In this document: positions 24,191 through 36,239 of the stretch, piece after piece
Layout of the letters: each line of letters begins with the position of its first letter
How positions within the stretch are numbered: position 1 is the first letter of the stretch
Assembly (NCBI GenBank): GCA_002914805.1
Contig: JXTB01000221.1
Coordinates: forward strand, 266,288 to 330,287
DNA from: Parasponia andersonii
Lineage: Eukaryota; Streptophyta; Magnoliopsida; Rosales; Cannabaceae
Direction of reading: 5' to 3'
Length of the DNA: 64,000 bases
Made by a program: the position numbers and the translations under genes
Notes under the pieces: model-generated
Told to the model about the DNA's origin: nothing
Database searches by the model: none
The model's input: the letters and a program-made list of their open reading frames with translations, nothing else

Positions 24191-24314
24191 TTTGTACCTA
24201 CAAGTAAGATTCAAACTTTGATTTTTGGCACTCATACTAATTTGGGTCCTTGAGTGTTAGTTCTATATTTTTTTGGTACCCAAGCTAGTTTTCTACCAAA
24301 ATATGTATTTTTCT

Positions 24315-25808
24315 TTACAAAAAATAAAAAACTAATATGTCCATCTTGATTACATCACTTGTGCTAGCTTTCACAAAATAATTTTTGAGGTATTTTTGTT
24401 TTATAGAAGATTTGTACCCAATACCTCCTTTGTTAAAAACATATTTTTGTCCACCAAGCATCTTGTCAAAGGTTTTCTTTCCATTTGTAAATTTGTGGAC
24501 AATTTTAGTTAAGTCAAAAATCTTGTCATTTAAGGAAGTATTTTCTTTTGACAAAATATCACAACTACTACAAGGTAATTTTACTTCCTTTTTTTTGGTA
24601 AACTTTTCAACTATTTTTGAGAAACTAAGAATTTCCTTTTTAAGAGCATTGTTCTTGAAAATAAGTTTTTCATAGTTTTTGTACAATTCATTGAAATCAC
24701 TCAACACGTTTTCATATGATAAATCACAATCACTATCACTAAACTCACTACTAGTGTCACGAACATCATGAAATTTACTTTTAGGTTCAAGTGAGCTTAC
24801 CTTATTTTCTATTGCCATGAAGCACATATTGGAAATTTCTTCTTGTTCTTCTCCATTGGACTCTTCTTCTTCACTATCATCCCAAGTGGCTTCATTGCCT
24901 GCTTCTTCATTTTTCTTCTCAAAGGACATTCATTCTTCATATGTCCCGACTTCTTGCATTCAAAGCATGTGATGGACTCATCCTTCATTTTCTTCTCTCG
25001 GAAGTCATTGCCTTTGATGTTTTTCTTGAAATTGTTCTTTTTGAAATTTAAGTACTTCTTGTACCTTTTAGTAAGTAAGGCAATGTCTTCTAGCTCACTA
25101 TCTGCGAATTCTTCTTCTTCCTCATTGCTTTCTTGTAAGACAGCTTTAAGAGCGATTCCTTTTTTTTTTCCTTCTCCTTCGTCTCCATTAATTCTTCAAG
25201 AGTAAGTTTGCTAAGGTCCTTTGCTTCTTGAATAGCTACCACCTTACTTCTATATGCTCGAGTGAGGCTTCTAAGAATCTTATTCACCAACTCACCATTT
25301 GGAAAGGTTTTTCCTAAAGCACTAAGAGAGTTAATGATTGAGGTAAATCTAGTAAACATTTGATAAATAGATTCATCTTTTTCCATTTTGAATAACTCAT
25401 AGTTTCTTGTGAAAATATTAATTCTAGTTTCCTTCATGGAATTAGTTCCTTGATATGACACTTCAAGCATATTCCACGATTCATGAGCGTCCTTAGCTTT
25501 TTCAACATTATTGTATACGTTCCTATCCAGACCACACATAAGAATATTTCTAGCTTTTCCATTTTGGTAAAAGACATTTTATCCTTTTTATCATATTCCT
25601 CAATATCTTTTTCTACTTCAACTCTATTAATAATCTTTTTCATTTTTAATGGACCTCTAGTGACAATATACCATAAATCAAAATCTATAGATCTAAGATA
25701 TGTGTCCATACGACATGTCCAATAGTTGAAATCACTTCTATTAAAAAAGTGTGGTTTGGAAGGTGACAATCCCTAATATTGAAAAGAAAAGTTGCTTGGA
25801 TTAGCCAT
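24315..25808 (-). pseudogene. copia-1 gag with zinc knuckle
   Basis: Gag forms the particle and binds RNA. The likely start is the ATG at 25806-25808 (MANPSNFSF), followed within ten codons by a stop. Bases 25434-25769 and 25090-25539 carry typical copia gag residues (NYWTCRMDTYLRSIDFDLW, NVEKAKDAHESWNMLEVSYQ, NYELFKMEKDESIYQMFTRF). A complete CX2CX4HX4C zinc knuckle, CFECKKSGHMKNEC, is at 24926-24967. The frame 24315-24929 follows with an acidic stretch and a long Lys/Glu-rich, probably coiled-coil linker (NELYKNYEKLIFKNNALKKE), as in SIRE-type gag. Frame changes occur near 25440 and 25080. Confidence 0.85.
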
Positions 25809-25846
25809 CTCAAAAATGGTTAACTTTTTCGAAAATTGAGCACCAA

Positions 25847-25858
25847 GCTCTGCTACCA
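25847..25858 (-). other. copia-1 primer-binding site
   Basis: The minus strand reads TGGTAGCAGAGC five bases after the 5' LTR end, one mismatch from TGGTATCAGAGC, the usual site complementary to initiator methionine tRNA in plant LTR elements. Confidence 0.8.
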
Positions 25859-25863
25859 ATTAT

Positions 25864-27204
25864 TGTCCCAAGAATAGCTAACCCAAGAGGGGGGTAAATT
25901 GGGTTTTTAAGACTTTTACAAACTTTTTTGAATAAAGTAACAAGATTGAGTAAATAATGAATGGGGCAAGTAAAAATAGCAAATAAATAAGCACAATATC
26001 AAAGTAAATAAATTAAAGAGATAGCGATAGAGAGATCCAAATGCTATTTTTACGAAGTTCGACAAACGCGACGGTTTTCCTACGTCCTCGGCTCTCCGTA
26101 ACTTGCGTAGAGTTTTCCACTATCGGATCAAGATTATAGGCTTGACCGACCCCTTGTACAATCCGGAGTAATTTCTTCTTAGGCACACCCACACCTTTAC
26201 AATTGTCTTGAATCTGGCTCTATTACACCTAACCACGGCTTGTTTAGAATCCAGTATCAACCTTACGTATACCGGGTTGTTTATGACTCAGGTGCCAACC
26301 TCACCTCTCAATAATGTTTTTATGAAAATATAAGTGAACACTCACTCAAAGAATCACCTCTCAAAGAAATAATATAAGATAAGCTTAGGTGATTTGAAAA
26401 CAATACATAAATGATGCTCTAGAAATGGCTCAAATAGATTTGAAAGTTATAGTTAAGTAAAAGAGAGATTTTGCACTTAGAAACTGACTAGGTGTCACGA
26501 CAGATTCATATTCTCTCTCTCTAAGTCATCAAACTTGGCTCTATTTAAAGGCATCTTCAAAAACTAGCCGTTTTCGACCGTTGGTATCTTGCTGCCAAAA
26601 TTTTGGTCGACCAGAAATAATTTTGATCGACTAAAAAACTAGCCGTTGGAGTCTGAAACACCAGTTCAGCTCCAACGGCCATTTTCGGCCTTTATTTTGG
26701 TCGATCAAAATCAGTCAAAAACAGAAAACTTTTTATTTCTTTGAACCAATTTTCTTGTTTTTAAAACTTCCTTTTTCAAAATATTTTTTAACATTAAGAA
26801 ATGTACTTTTGAGAATATTTGGGCTAGATTAGAAATAATATTTATTTTCAAATAATCAATGGATTTAAAGTTTAGCTAATTCTTTGAAGATTTGTTTGAA
26901 AAATCTTTTGAAAGATTTTTGAGCCATATCAAAGAGAATATTTTGTGCAATGTAATAAATCAAGTACAAGACTAGGAAATAAATTTTAACCTATTTAGAC
27001 TTGGTCTTGAATCTTGATTTTTCACATTCATCTTCATCCTTCAAGGTTTATCAATGATGCTCTATTCTTGAGAACTTCATTTCTTGTGTTTTATCAATTT
27101 CTTTTTCAACTTCATAACTACAAACTCAAGCTAGTTATTAGTAACTAAATCACATGTTTGTTATTATCAAAATAAGATAAGATTGAAAGCTATATAGGTC
27201 AACA
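25864..27204 (-). mobile_element. copia-1 5' LTR (1341 bp)
   Basis: The plus strand starts TGTCCCAAGAATAGC and ends AGGTCAACA. It pairs with 14978-16282. It contains the same GTCGACC palindromes (about 26600-26710) and has about 40 bp near 26995 that the other LTR lacks. It abuts the gypsy-1 protease at 27205. Confidence 0.88.
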
Positions 27205-27400
27205 AATGTTGCTCTTGAAAGTAGAGCTATGTTAAGGGTTTTATTCATTCTATCACTATCATGAGCTATCCTTTTTGCAAACCTAAGTGATACAAAAAAA
27301 TGTGTGGAATAAGAATCAAACAAAACATATGCATTTTGAGTGGCAACAGATAGTAGACCTGTGACCACATTAGAACTTCCCACCTCGGCATCGCCCTTAG
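27205..27400 (-). pseudogene. gypsy-1 protease, N-terminal part
   Basis: The minus strand encodes NVVTGLLSVATQNAYVLFDS followed by YSTHFFVS and FAKRIAH. The aspartic-protease active site DSG(A/S)TH reads D-S-Y-S-T-H, so the Gly after the catalytic Asp-Ser is Tyr. The frame stops at the copia-1 boundary and resumes at 14977. Confidence 0.8.
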
Positions 27401-28654
27401 TGATAGTGTATACTGTGCATTGGACTCTAGACCTTCCAATTTTCCTTGACTAATCTGAGGTCCCTCAAGTTTGATCTGCATGTTATGGATCTGAGATCCT
27501 TATGGCCTAGGTATAGTAGGCTGGGTCAACTGGTTCTATTTGCTGTAGCCATTTTTGGCATAATGGCCCTTCCTGCCACAGATATAATAGGTGTTCAAGC
27601 CAAAACACACTCTCCGGTGTGTTTTCTCCCATACTTGGGACACAGTGGAAAATTAGCCTTTGCTTTCTTTTGTGAGTAAGGCTCTCTTTTTTGGTTTTTC
27701 TGACCATTAAAATTGTTCTTACTCTTCTTTTCATTATAGTTGTTGTTGTTGCTCTGGTTCTTATTTTGGACAAATTGGGTCCCATATCCTCTTTGGTTGT
27801 TATTCTGATTCGGTTTAGCTTGTTTGCATTGGTTCTTCTTTGCTTCGAAGTATCTTTGTTGTTCTTCTTTGGCTTGGGTGAGGCGATACTCTACTCTGAG
27901 TGCTCTTTCCACACATTCTGCCACTGTAGTTGGTGGGTTATCGCCACTATCGATGACAACTACCAATTCAGGGCGAAACATTGTAAGCATCCTCCTTACT
28001 CGTTCCTCTTCAGTTGGTACCAAATAGGGACACAGTCGTGCTAACTGGTCGAACTTTTGTACAACCTCAGTGACTATCATACTCTTGTTTGATATTAATA
28101 AATTCATTTTGTTAAGCCCTCATCGCCATACGATTGTAATACTTTTGGTTGAATTCATGGATAAAATCATTCCACGACATCTCCTTGACATTTCTTCTCA
28201 TTTTGACTGTCTCCCACCAATGTCTTGCATCCTTCCTCAAAACATAGGAGACGAATAATACCTTCTCCTGATCAGTAAGATTCATAAAGTCCAAAATAGT
28301 TTGGATTGATGACAACAATTCTTCAGCAACCAAAGGATCTGTAGACCCCTCAAACTCAACTGGACGCATCTTTCTGAAGCATTCATATAGGGGTTCTTGG
28401 CAAACCACTCGTTGATTAGGTACAATAAGTTCTAGTTGTAATATTAGATCTCCCTCTTGAGGTTGCAGTTCTTCAGCGTCCATTTGGGGTTCAATGTTTG
28501 CCTCATGTTGATGCCTTAGTTGCTCACAGAGGTTTTTTATCTCCTCTTCTTGTGTTTGGAGTCGTTGTTACAAGTTAGCCATGAGGTTACTTAGGTCGGG
28601 TGCTTCAGTAGCATTGACAGGATTAACTCTCGGTCTTTCCCTTCCTCTAGCCAT
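27400..28654 (-). pseudogene. gypsy-1 gag
   Basis: The start is the ATG at 28652-28654 (MARGRERPRVNPVNATEAPD); a TAA follows after about 28 codons. Bases 28112-28483 carry the retrotransposon gag core (EFEGSTDPLVAEELLSSIQ, SYVLRKDARHWWETVK, SWNDFIHEFNQKYY). Bases 27595-28107 continue, after a frame change near 28110, with KFDQLARLCPYLVPTEEERV, RMLTMFRPEL, an Asn/Gln/Lys-rich low-complexity stretch and the zinc knuckle CPKYGRKHTGEC. In that knuckle the second Cys of CX2C is Tyr, so metal binding is lost. The protease follows directly downstream. Confidence 0.88.
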
Positions 28655-28838
28655 TATGTGTCAATAGATTCCTATTCATTAACCCAGGGTATAACTTATT
28701 ATTAATTACTAAATCTTGACCATTTATAAAAAGAAGAATTATAACACATGACATCTTTTATTGATGAACTTATTCATAGTTTACAAGATTATAGAAACAT
28801 AGTTTTTGACTTAAACTATATTTAACTTTACTAATTGC

Positions 28839-29661
28839 TTATTCCCCTATATCATCATCAGAGGGTTCTCTAGGGTCTTCTTTGGGGTCCTCCTCTGAAT
28901 CATCCTCAAAGTCTTCCTCATCATTATCATTATGTCCTAGCCCAGAGGGCATAGTACTCTCTGTATCCACTCGTGGTCGTACCCTCCTCTATAGAAATTT
29001 CAGCAATGAAGACGACCATTGCCATAAAATTTCTAGTGGGGAGGTCGGGATATGATTGAGGAAGTTGAGTCATTATCGAATGTGGCAAACCCTGTGCATA
29101 AACTACATTCAAAACCCACGACGGTATAGTAAAAGGACTACGATCTAATATATCACGAGTAAAATGCATATTATACTCTTTTATTCCCTCATTGAATCGA
29201 TGTGTCCAATTACTTATTTCCTTTGAGAAGGCTATCTATCCTTCTAAGGGTCTCCATCATTGAGAGTCGGATAAAGTTTCTCGTATCACTTGTTGGGATG
29301 TATCCTTTAACGAGTTCTAAATCAAATTGCGGTGTTCTATTTCTCCAAAATATGTTGTGATTTGATGATAGAACTAACCCTAACTCATACTAATTGGGGA
29401 ATGTTCTAATACTTACCACCAAGCTCAAGCATTGTTCTGCTATTGCATAACACTGAGAATGGTCCATTCGTACTCACGGATGTAGCATGCCCACAATATT
29501 TGCTCAGTTTCGTGAAGCCCATCTCCCTATGCTCCAGGTTTAGGTTCTCTACGATAATATGGTGGTTGCCCTACCTTAAATGCAGCCACTACTGTGGCTC
29601 TATAAAGTTCTACTTGACTAATCTCCTGGTCCATCGGGACATCGATCATCGGGGCATCCAT
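28839..29661 (-). pseudogene. Extra leader frame between primer-binding site and gag in gypsy-1
   Basis: From the ATG at 29659-29661 the minus strand reads MDAPMIDVPMDQEISQVELY, then AATVV-like and GQPPYYRREPKPGA, a TAG, and ETEQILWACYIREYEW. It resumes in other frames with RDILDRSPFTIPSWVLNVVY and PQSYPDLPTRNFMAMVVFIA (28930-29169), then an acidic tail with EEDFEDDSEEDPKEDPREP and a stop at 28839. This is about 270 codons with several breaks, on the same strand as gag and 185 bp upstream of it. I do not recognise the domain. Its position resembles extra 5' frames described for some plant gypsy elements (for example Ogre/Tat), but the sequence itself is unidentified. Confidence 0.5.
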
Positions 29662-29769
29662 TACTCCCTAAAAGAAACTTATGATTAACTAGCAGAATAA
29701 AATGAAATTTCTACTTACTTGAGTTGACTGAATCGCTGCGGAGTGATGCGAAATAGGATAGTAGGAAAC

Positions 29770-29784
29770 CCACTCTGATACTGA
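29770..29784 (-). other. gypsy-1 primer-binding site (degraded)
   Basis: The minus strand reads CAGTATCAGAGTGGG three bases inside the 5' LTR end (GTCGTTACA). It is close to TGGTATCAGAGC, complementary to initiator methionine tRNA, with mismatches. Confidence 0.65.
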
Positions 29785-29785
29785 C

Positions 29786-32700
29786 TGTAACGACCCAACT
29801 TTTAAGACCGATATCTACATATATTCTTAACTTAATTTATTCTCTAAAAAGTCACAAACTTGGACTATGAAAATTCATTACAATTTTTTTTTTATATAAT
29901 TCTCTCAAGATAGTTAACTAATTATTCTAAACGTCATATTAAGAAATTTATAGAAACTATTGAATGAAATATTATATTTTTTTTATGAGATTCAAATAAC
30001 ATGCAACTAAAAGGGCTTCAAGGTGAGAAGGGGGGTCACAAGTGGACCTTTTAAATCCCAAGCTCTCCTTAGACGATTTGAGTCTTTTTTACAAAGCTCA
30101 TTTAGTCTTACATTTGTTTAAATCAATATATTAGATAATAAAACAACATAATTATTTAAAAATCTTTAATTACTAAAAATATACTTCAAGATAATGTATA
30201 TATATGGTATTCTATAAATGGATTTTTAGATAAAATTAGTCATATTGTATATAGCAAAATGATTACTTAATTTTAGAGGCATAATTAAACTTAAAATTTA
30301 GATTTGAAACATTTCATCTCGTTATTAACTTAAAGAAATATATGACCTAATTTTACATATTTAAGTAAACTATATTGTTTAAAGAGAAGACAACTTATAT
30401 AGAAATTTATAGTAATAGTATCCTAAAGCCCGTGTCTCTCATCCATCCCTGCCTTGATTTTAGTCAACCCATCAATCAAAACAAAAGTTACTTGCCTTTG
30501 GTACTGACAACATGGACATTTACATTATGTGAGCTTTCACTCAGTAAGTACAATTTATCTCATTAAAATTGTCAAACAAATAATATTATATGAAAGTTCA
30601 ATTTTTGCATCCTTGTGTAATGTTTCAACTTGTATTTTATGAAGTAATCTTTTATCACATATATTATTGTAAAATCTTTTATCATTCTTATGGGCTCTTA
30701 TGTACGTACCAAGTGCGCACTTGCTGACTGGGAATTAAGAGAGTGACCCTACTAAAATACCCACAGTCATGAATTTAACATATTTTCTTTGGGAGTCCTC
30801 ACCTAGTGGAGGTCGGTACAACACCTTAATATTCTTATTTTTTATTTAGTTTCCTCTTTAACATAAATGGTTGTATCAAATTTTAAACCAAAACTTATAT
30901 TTCATATTCTTAATACTTCCTTAAATTGAAGTATATTTATCAAGTTATGAACAATATTGTAAAGTAAATTTACCTCATCTTATTATCATAGGAGACATGT
31001 ATTTTCATAGGCANATATGCTATCATTGGTCATATGAAACCAATTTTACGTATTTGAAAACATTCACAACATAAATCCTAAAATAATGTTTCACATTAAA
31101 ATTGAAGAATTTTGGTGTGTAATGCATAGCTAAGGAATTTTATATTCTAGTCCATAATTCTATTTACTCTAGTCCATAATTCTATTTATTCTAAAAATTT
31201 ACATGAATCTATATGAAATAAACCAATATCTAAAGATTATGGTTTAGAATTTATAAATAATATTTATCACTATTTGTTTTTCCAATTTAGAATTTGTAAT
31301 AAAATTGTTAAAGATATGACTAAACGAGAATGATTGAATTTTCGGGAGGGTTTTATAAATCAAACAAACTCAAAATTTTAAAAGCACATCATTATTATTT
31401 TATAACTTATGTATAATATTTGAAAATTCTAAAAAGATAATTTCATTGCACTTTAATCACTTGTAATTATACCATTAGAATTTATTTCATCATTTTGAAA
31501 TATTGAAGCATTGTAAATTCCGAAAATTATAATTAATTTTATAGACATCACAAAATTATGAAAACTTCCAAAAATTATCTTAACACATATATGAACATAT
31601 AGTTAAAATTTCAACCCAAAATAAAAAAGTTTGCTTTTTGAAATCATAGAATCAATTATATAAAATCCGTTTTACTGCTTTTCTTAACTAACGACTAACT
31701 TGTATTAAATGATTTTTATAAAATTATAAGAGTAAGGTATAAAAGTTAAACTTTACAGAAATTAACTACACATATAGAAATACTTTTCACCAAAAGTTTA
31801 GACCTTAATAAGGTCTCTAACTCTACATATATATTATTGATTAAATTTAAACCTAAGTGCAATAAAATATACAAATCTGGAAAGACTAAGAGTTCTAAGA
31901 ATTACCCTTTTTTTTTTAAACTTGAAGAATTCTAAGAGGAAATTCTTGAAATCACAATGGATGAAATAGAAACTTTGAAAGAAAAATGTAGAAACTTGAT
32001 TATGTTTACAAAAAAGTGTCTTATTTATAAGCTAATTATGTACATAAAATATAATTAAAAATTAATTCAAAAAGAAATATTAATAATAATCACCACTTAC
32101 CTAACTTTTTTTTTATTTGCTATCTTTTTATCATGCAATTAAATTAATTTTATTAACCTAACTATACTTCATCTACTAAAAAAAAATGTATTATCTTATC
32201 ATATCTACATTTAATATCCATAAAATCTATATAATGGATATACCATTCAAATAACTAATGCATTATTATATAACTTACCTAATTTTTGTTTTGTTTTCTA
32301 ATATAATTAATATATTTCTTTTATTTTAATAGTAATAATATATAAATAAAATATGTTAATGATCTTTTACATCATCTTCCATTCATATAAGTGAAATGAT
32401 GAATATATATGCATATTATTAAAATGTGTTAATGGCTACAGTATTAATTCTTGTTTTACTATTTATATATATATACATATTTTTTTTTCTTACTTGTGAC
32501 TATTTAACTTACTACTTGGGCTTTAAAGATTTACTTCAACTTGGGCTCTCCTATTACCTATTGGGCCAAGATAAATGATATTGGGCTAAATGATTAAAAC
32601 TCAATGATAATTACAAATAAGAATACTAACAATTTCAAATTTGGACTTTCCTATTACCTATTGGGTCAAGATAAATTATTATTGAACTCAAATAATTTAG

Positions 32701-33028
32701 GGTTCAATAGTAAACATGATTAACTAGGCCTATTTCATATTAACAACAATAGCCATATATATTGTAAAATAATTTATACTTGCAATTAGGCACATAGTTC
32801 AACTTAGCTTTCTTATGTGTATCTCACTGCAACATATTCACAAAATTCATTAGTGTATAACTACTCAATTTCTATGATCAAAGAAATGAAATATACATAA
32901 TAAAATTTTAGACAAGAAAATTAACATGATAAACTCATTCTTCAAAAGAATACACTAATATTAAAAGATCACGATAAATAATTATTGAAATAAATTTTTT
33001 TCAAGTCTAGGGTTTCCCGGGTTTTATA
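29786..33028 (-). mobile_element. gypsy-1 5' LTR (3243 bp)
   Basis: The plus strand starts TGTAACGACCCAAC and ends GGGTTTTATA, followed by the target duplication taacc. It aligns to 8994-11724, but 31118-31852 has no counterpart there, and about 200 bp present at 10226-10427 are missing at 31013-31015, where the window's only ambiguous base (31014) lies. Confidence 0.85.
31118..31852. repeat. 735-bp segment present in only one gypsy-1 LTR
   Basis: After tttggtg (31111-31117) the sequence departs from the other LTR and rejoins it near aagtgcaataaaat (about 31855). It starts tgtaatgcatag and ends near aaacct. No target duplication is visible, so a deletion in the left LTR is as likely as an insertion here. 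No coding potential. Confidence 0.6.
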
Positions 33029-33033
33029 TAACC

Positions 33034-33170
33034 TCTTCTTAGTAGAGATATCCTCAAGTTGCTTATTGTTCAAACTCATTTAACGATGTGACGTCTCCAT
33101 TGATGTCCTTATTCTAATCCGTGTACTGTATTCTCTTATCTTTTTCCTTTTTCTGGAAATCTTATTTATC
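33034..33170 (-). pseudogene. Continuation of the copia remnant (probable gag/protease junction)
   Basis: Directly after the taacc duplication the minus strand reads NNKQLEDISTKKR in the frame that joins, across the gypsy-1 insertion, to LVNSGTSVNVCND of the remnant at 8602-8993. Further upstream only a Lys-rich stretch is seen. Short and weak, but the frame continuity supports the link. Confidence 0.5.
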
Positions 33171-35099
33171 TTATAAAACAATATTTCCCTAGAAACTACA
33201 AAATAATAAAATTTCCAACTAGGCAAAATTCATAAATAAATTCAATTCATAATTGAATTTAATGAATTCAATTCACAATTAAATTCTATAAGTTTAATTC
33301 TCAATTAAACATATAGGGAAAAATAATCTAATACAAACATCTTTATTTCGATTGAATTTTGTAGTAAGATAATAAATGCCTCAACAAGGGTGTTCATTAT
33401 CTTGAGTAAGATAACAAATACCTCTATAAGGGTATTAATTATAAGAAATGAACTTTGAAAAAATCACCAATTAAAGTAATTGATTTAAAATCAGCAGACG
33501 ATTCGTTTAAGATATTGTAGTACACATAGAGTAAATTAAGAAACATAAATGTCATGACATATAATCAAACAAGAAGATTATGTGTTATGCTCTTGTTAGT
33601 CATTTTGAAACTAAGACTAAACTATAGACAAGTATACAAATTATGATCCTCTTAGTACTCAATAAAGTATACTAGTTTATCTGAATATATAAGAATTTAG
33701 AATACTTAACATTAAATCTATCAAGATAAAATACCTGTGAAGAATCCTTAAGACTGTCACAAATATTCAAGGTATTATGAGCTACTGTAGATTATAAGTT
33801 ACCAACAGGTAATCATGTGAATCTACAAGTCAAATGTGAACAATTCATTTTAGACAAAAAGACAAATATCTCATATTCCAGTTGGTCAATTACCCTACTT
33901 ATCAGTCTATAGAATTACTAACATAGCCCATATAGGAGATTAATAGCATCCTATATTGAGTATGTAACCATCATTTCAATTTACAAGCTTTCTTTATATA
34001 ATACAGTCTCTTACGGGAGATCAATAGTAAAGTCCACTCATAACTTTATCCTAAGAGATTCAATACCAGTAATACCTAGATGAAAACATTCGTAAGGGAG
34101 CTCAGCAAGATTCTGAAGTGAGGCATATCTTTTGAACTATTGAACCAATGATAGAGACTATAGATATCTCATACTCGCTCCCACTCAATCTTTTAAAATT
34201 ATAGGGATTCTTGATTTTACCCAGTTATCTAAGTTACTTAGTGGCCACAAAATCAATTATATATATCCAATTATGCGACTTAGAGAGAATGAGCTAATTT
34301 TAGATATTATGACATACTATTCTAGACATGGTGCTATGATCAAATAATTATTATTTAAAGCCAAAGTATTAACACTATATTATACATCTCATGTATATAA
34401 AAGTAGATAATAAAAAGTATACAGGAAATAATGATTAAGTAAGAAGGTCTGTGGATTATAAATCATTAAAGAAAAATTTTTCTAGAAAAAAATTCAATTA
34501 TTTGGTTAACAATCTTTCAACCAAAAATAACGAATTAAAAAATGATATTTAAACCAAATCTTGTAAAGAACATGAGTTTTGAAAAATCTAACTAAGAAAC
34601 TTTAACCGCCAAATTATTCAACCAATAATTTTAAAGATTCTTAGTAATAGAACTTAATCAAATTAAATTCCAAGTGCATTTATAAAAATTAGTAAATAGT
34701 TATAAAAATATTTTGTATAAAAGTTTTACAAATAATTATAAATGCAAGTAATGAATATAAACAACTTTAAATACATTCATTAATTTTCTCAAAATTAATT
34801 ATTTCAAAACTAAAGAATGGTTTAAATAAGTTTGGATAAAAATTTAATCAAAAAATTAAAATCCCCTAACTCAAGATGATAGTCATATCGAATATATTTT
34901 GTAATAACATAATTATCTCATAATTATCAAAATTCCTTAAAATATATAAAATATTACCATAATTATCTCATAATTATCAATATTTTATTTTATGTACCAC
35001 TATACAAAAAATTACTATAATTATCACATAATTAAAATATTTTATTAACAAAAATTAAAACATTTTAATCTTATCAAAATCAAGCTCAAATTTCCTTGG

Positions 35100-35205
35100 A
35101 AATCATGAAATCAAATAATTATCCTTATAGTATTATTATCTTTTTAATTAATAAATCATGAAATCAAATAATTATCCTTATATTATTATTATCTTTTTAA
35201 TTAAT
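35100..35205 (+). repeat. Near-exact tandem duplication of 53 bp
   Basis: The unit aaatcatgaaatcaaataat, continuing to ctttttaattaat, occurs at 35100-35152 and 35153-35205 with one mismatch. This indicates a recent local duplication within the AT-rich block. Confidence 0.85.
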
Positions 35206-36239
35206 ATAATTAATCTCATTAAATACTATTAATTATTATTTTTTAATCATATTAATAAATATTAAATAATAAAATTAATCACATTAATAATTATTAAATA
35301 ATAATTCAAAATTAATTAAATTCAATAATTAATGTTTTCTAATAAAACATATTATGCTATGTGTAAGAATTAAGTAAATAACTAATTCTTGTCTAAATTT
35401 AAAAATATCAAATAATTTTAAATTATAGACTTATTCGGATAATTTAAATAATTAAAAAATAAATCACATTTATTATCTAATTATTAATTAATTAAAAAAT
35501 TAATTAATTTATCTAATCTTATCTTAATCTCATTAAGATACTATTGTAAATGCATTAAGATCTAAAGGGTAATAAAGATAATTGTTTTTAATTATTGAAA
35601 TCCTATTTCTATAATTGTATTTAGAAAAAAATTAATTGTAATATTCTAAATTAGAAAATAATTAAAACTCTTTTAATTAATCCTAATTAATTAGAAACTT
35701 ATAACTCATAAAATGTTTCTAATTTATCAAGTCTGTATATCAAATTATAATCAAATAATTCTAATAATTAAAAAAAGATCATATCTAAATTTAATTCTAA
35801 TAAAAATCTAATTATTACTAAATTTCTATAATTAATTAAAATTATTTAATTATAAAGGATAATTAATTATTCATATTAATTAATTACCTAATTAATCTCA
35901 TTAATCAATAGAGTTACTAATAAAATTAGTTGTCTCTAACTATATTTTAATTACTAGAATTAAAATAGTTACTGGATAAATAGTTACTATAATTAACTAT
36001 TGAATATTAATCTAATTAAATTCAAATCTTTTCTATCCTAATTAATCTCATTAATTAAAATTTTGAATAATCTATAAATAGTAATTATTTAAATCTAATT
36101 TGATTAGATTTTAGTTTCAAATTTAAATTCAAAACTATATCCTAATTTAAATCAAATTTAAATTAAAGATAATTGCTAAATTTCAACTATTCAAATTTAA
36201 ACTATCATGATTTATAGATAATTATCTAATCATATTTAA

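Larger units (their letters stand above)
14978..27204 (-). mobile_element. copia-1: 12.2-kb SIRE-like Ty1/copia element
   Basis: Two LTRs of about 1.3 kb with TG...CA ends enclose, on the minus strand, a primer-binding site, gag with zinc knuckle, protease, integrase, reverse transcriptase/RNase H, an extra frame and a polypurine tract. The extra frame 3' of pol and the form of gag and pol suggest the SIRE (Maximus) lineage. The flanks gttgt (14973-14977) and aatgt (27205-27209) match at only 3 of 5 positions, so the target duplication is decayed. It splits the protease of gypsy-1 and carries a solo gypsy LTR at 18092-20914. Confidence 0.87.
8994..33028 (-). mobile_element. gypsy-1: 24-kb Ty3/gypsy chromovirus with nested insertions
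   Basis: Both ends carry related long LTRs. Inside, on the minus strand and in the correct order from the right, are a primer-binding site, a leader frame, gag, protease, reverse transcriptase, RNase H, integrase and a chromodomain-like tail, then a polypurine tract. Removing the copia-1 insertion (14978-27204) leaves about 11.8 kb. Long LTRs and the integrase tail fit the Tekay/Del clade of chromoviruses; this is inferred from motifs. All coding parts contain stops, so the element is dead. It sits inside a copia remnant, which is read through at the insertion site. Confidence 0.88.

Noticed and set aside
24843-25205. 120-codon plus frame, Phe/Ser-rich
   Set aside because: It is antisense to the Lys/Glu-rich copia-1 gag.
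27691-28044. 117-codon plus frame
   Set aside because: It is antisense to the gypsy-1 gag; low-complexity Val/Leu/Ile text mirrors the Asn/Lys-rich gag.
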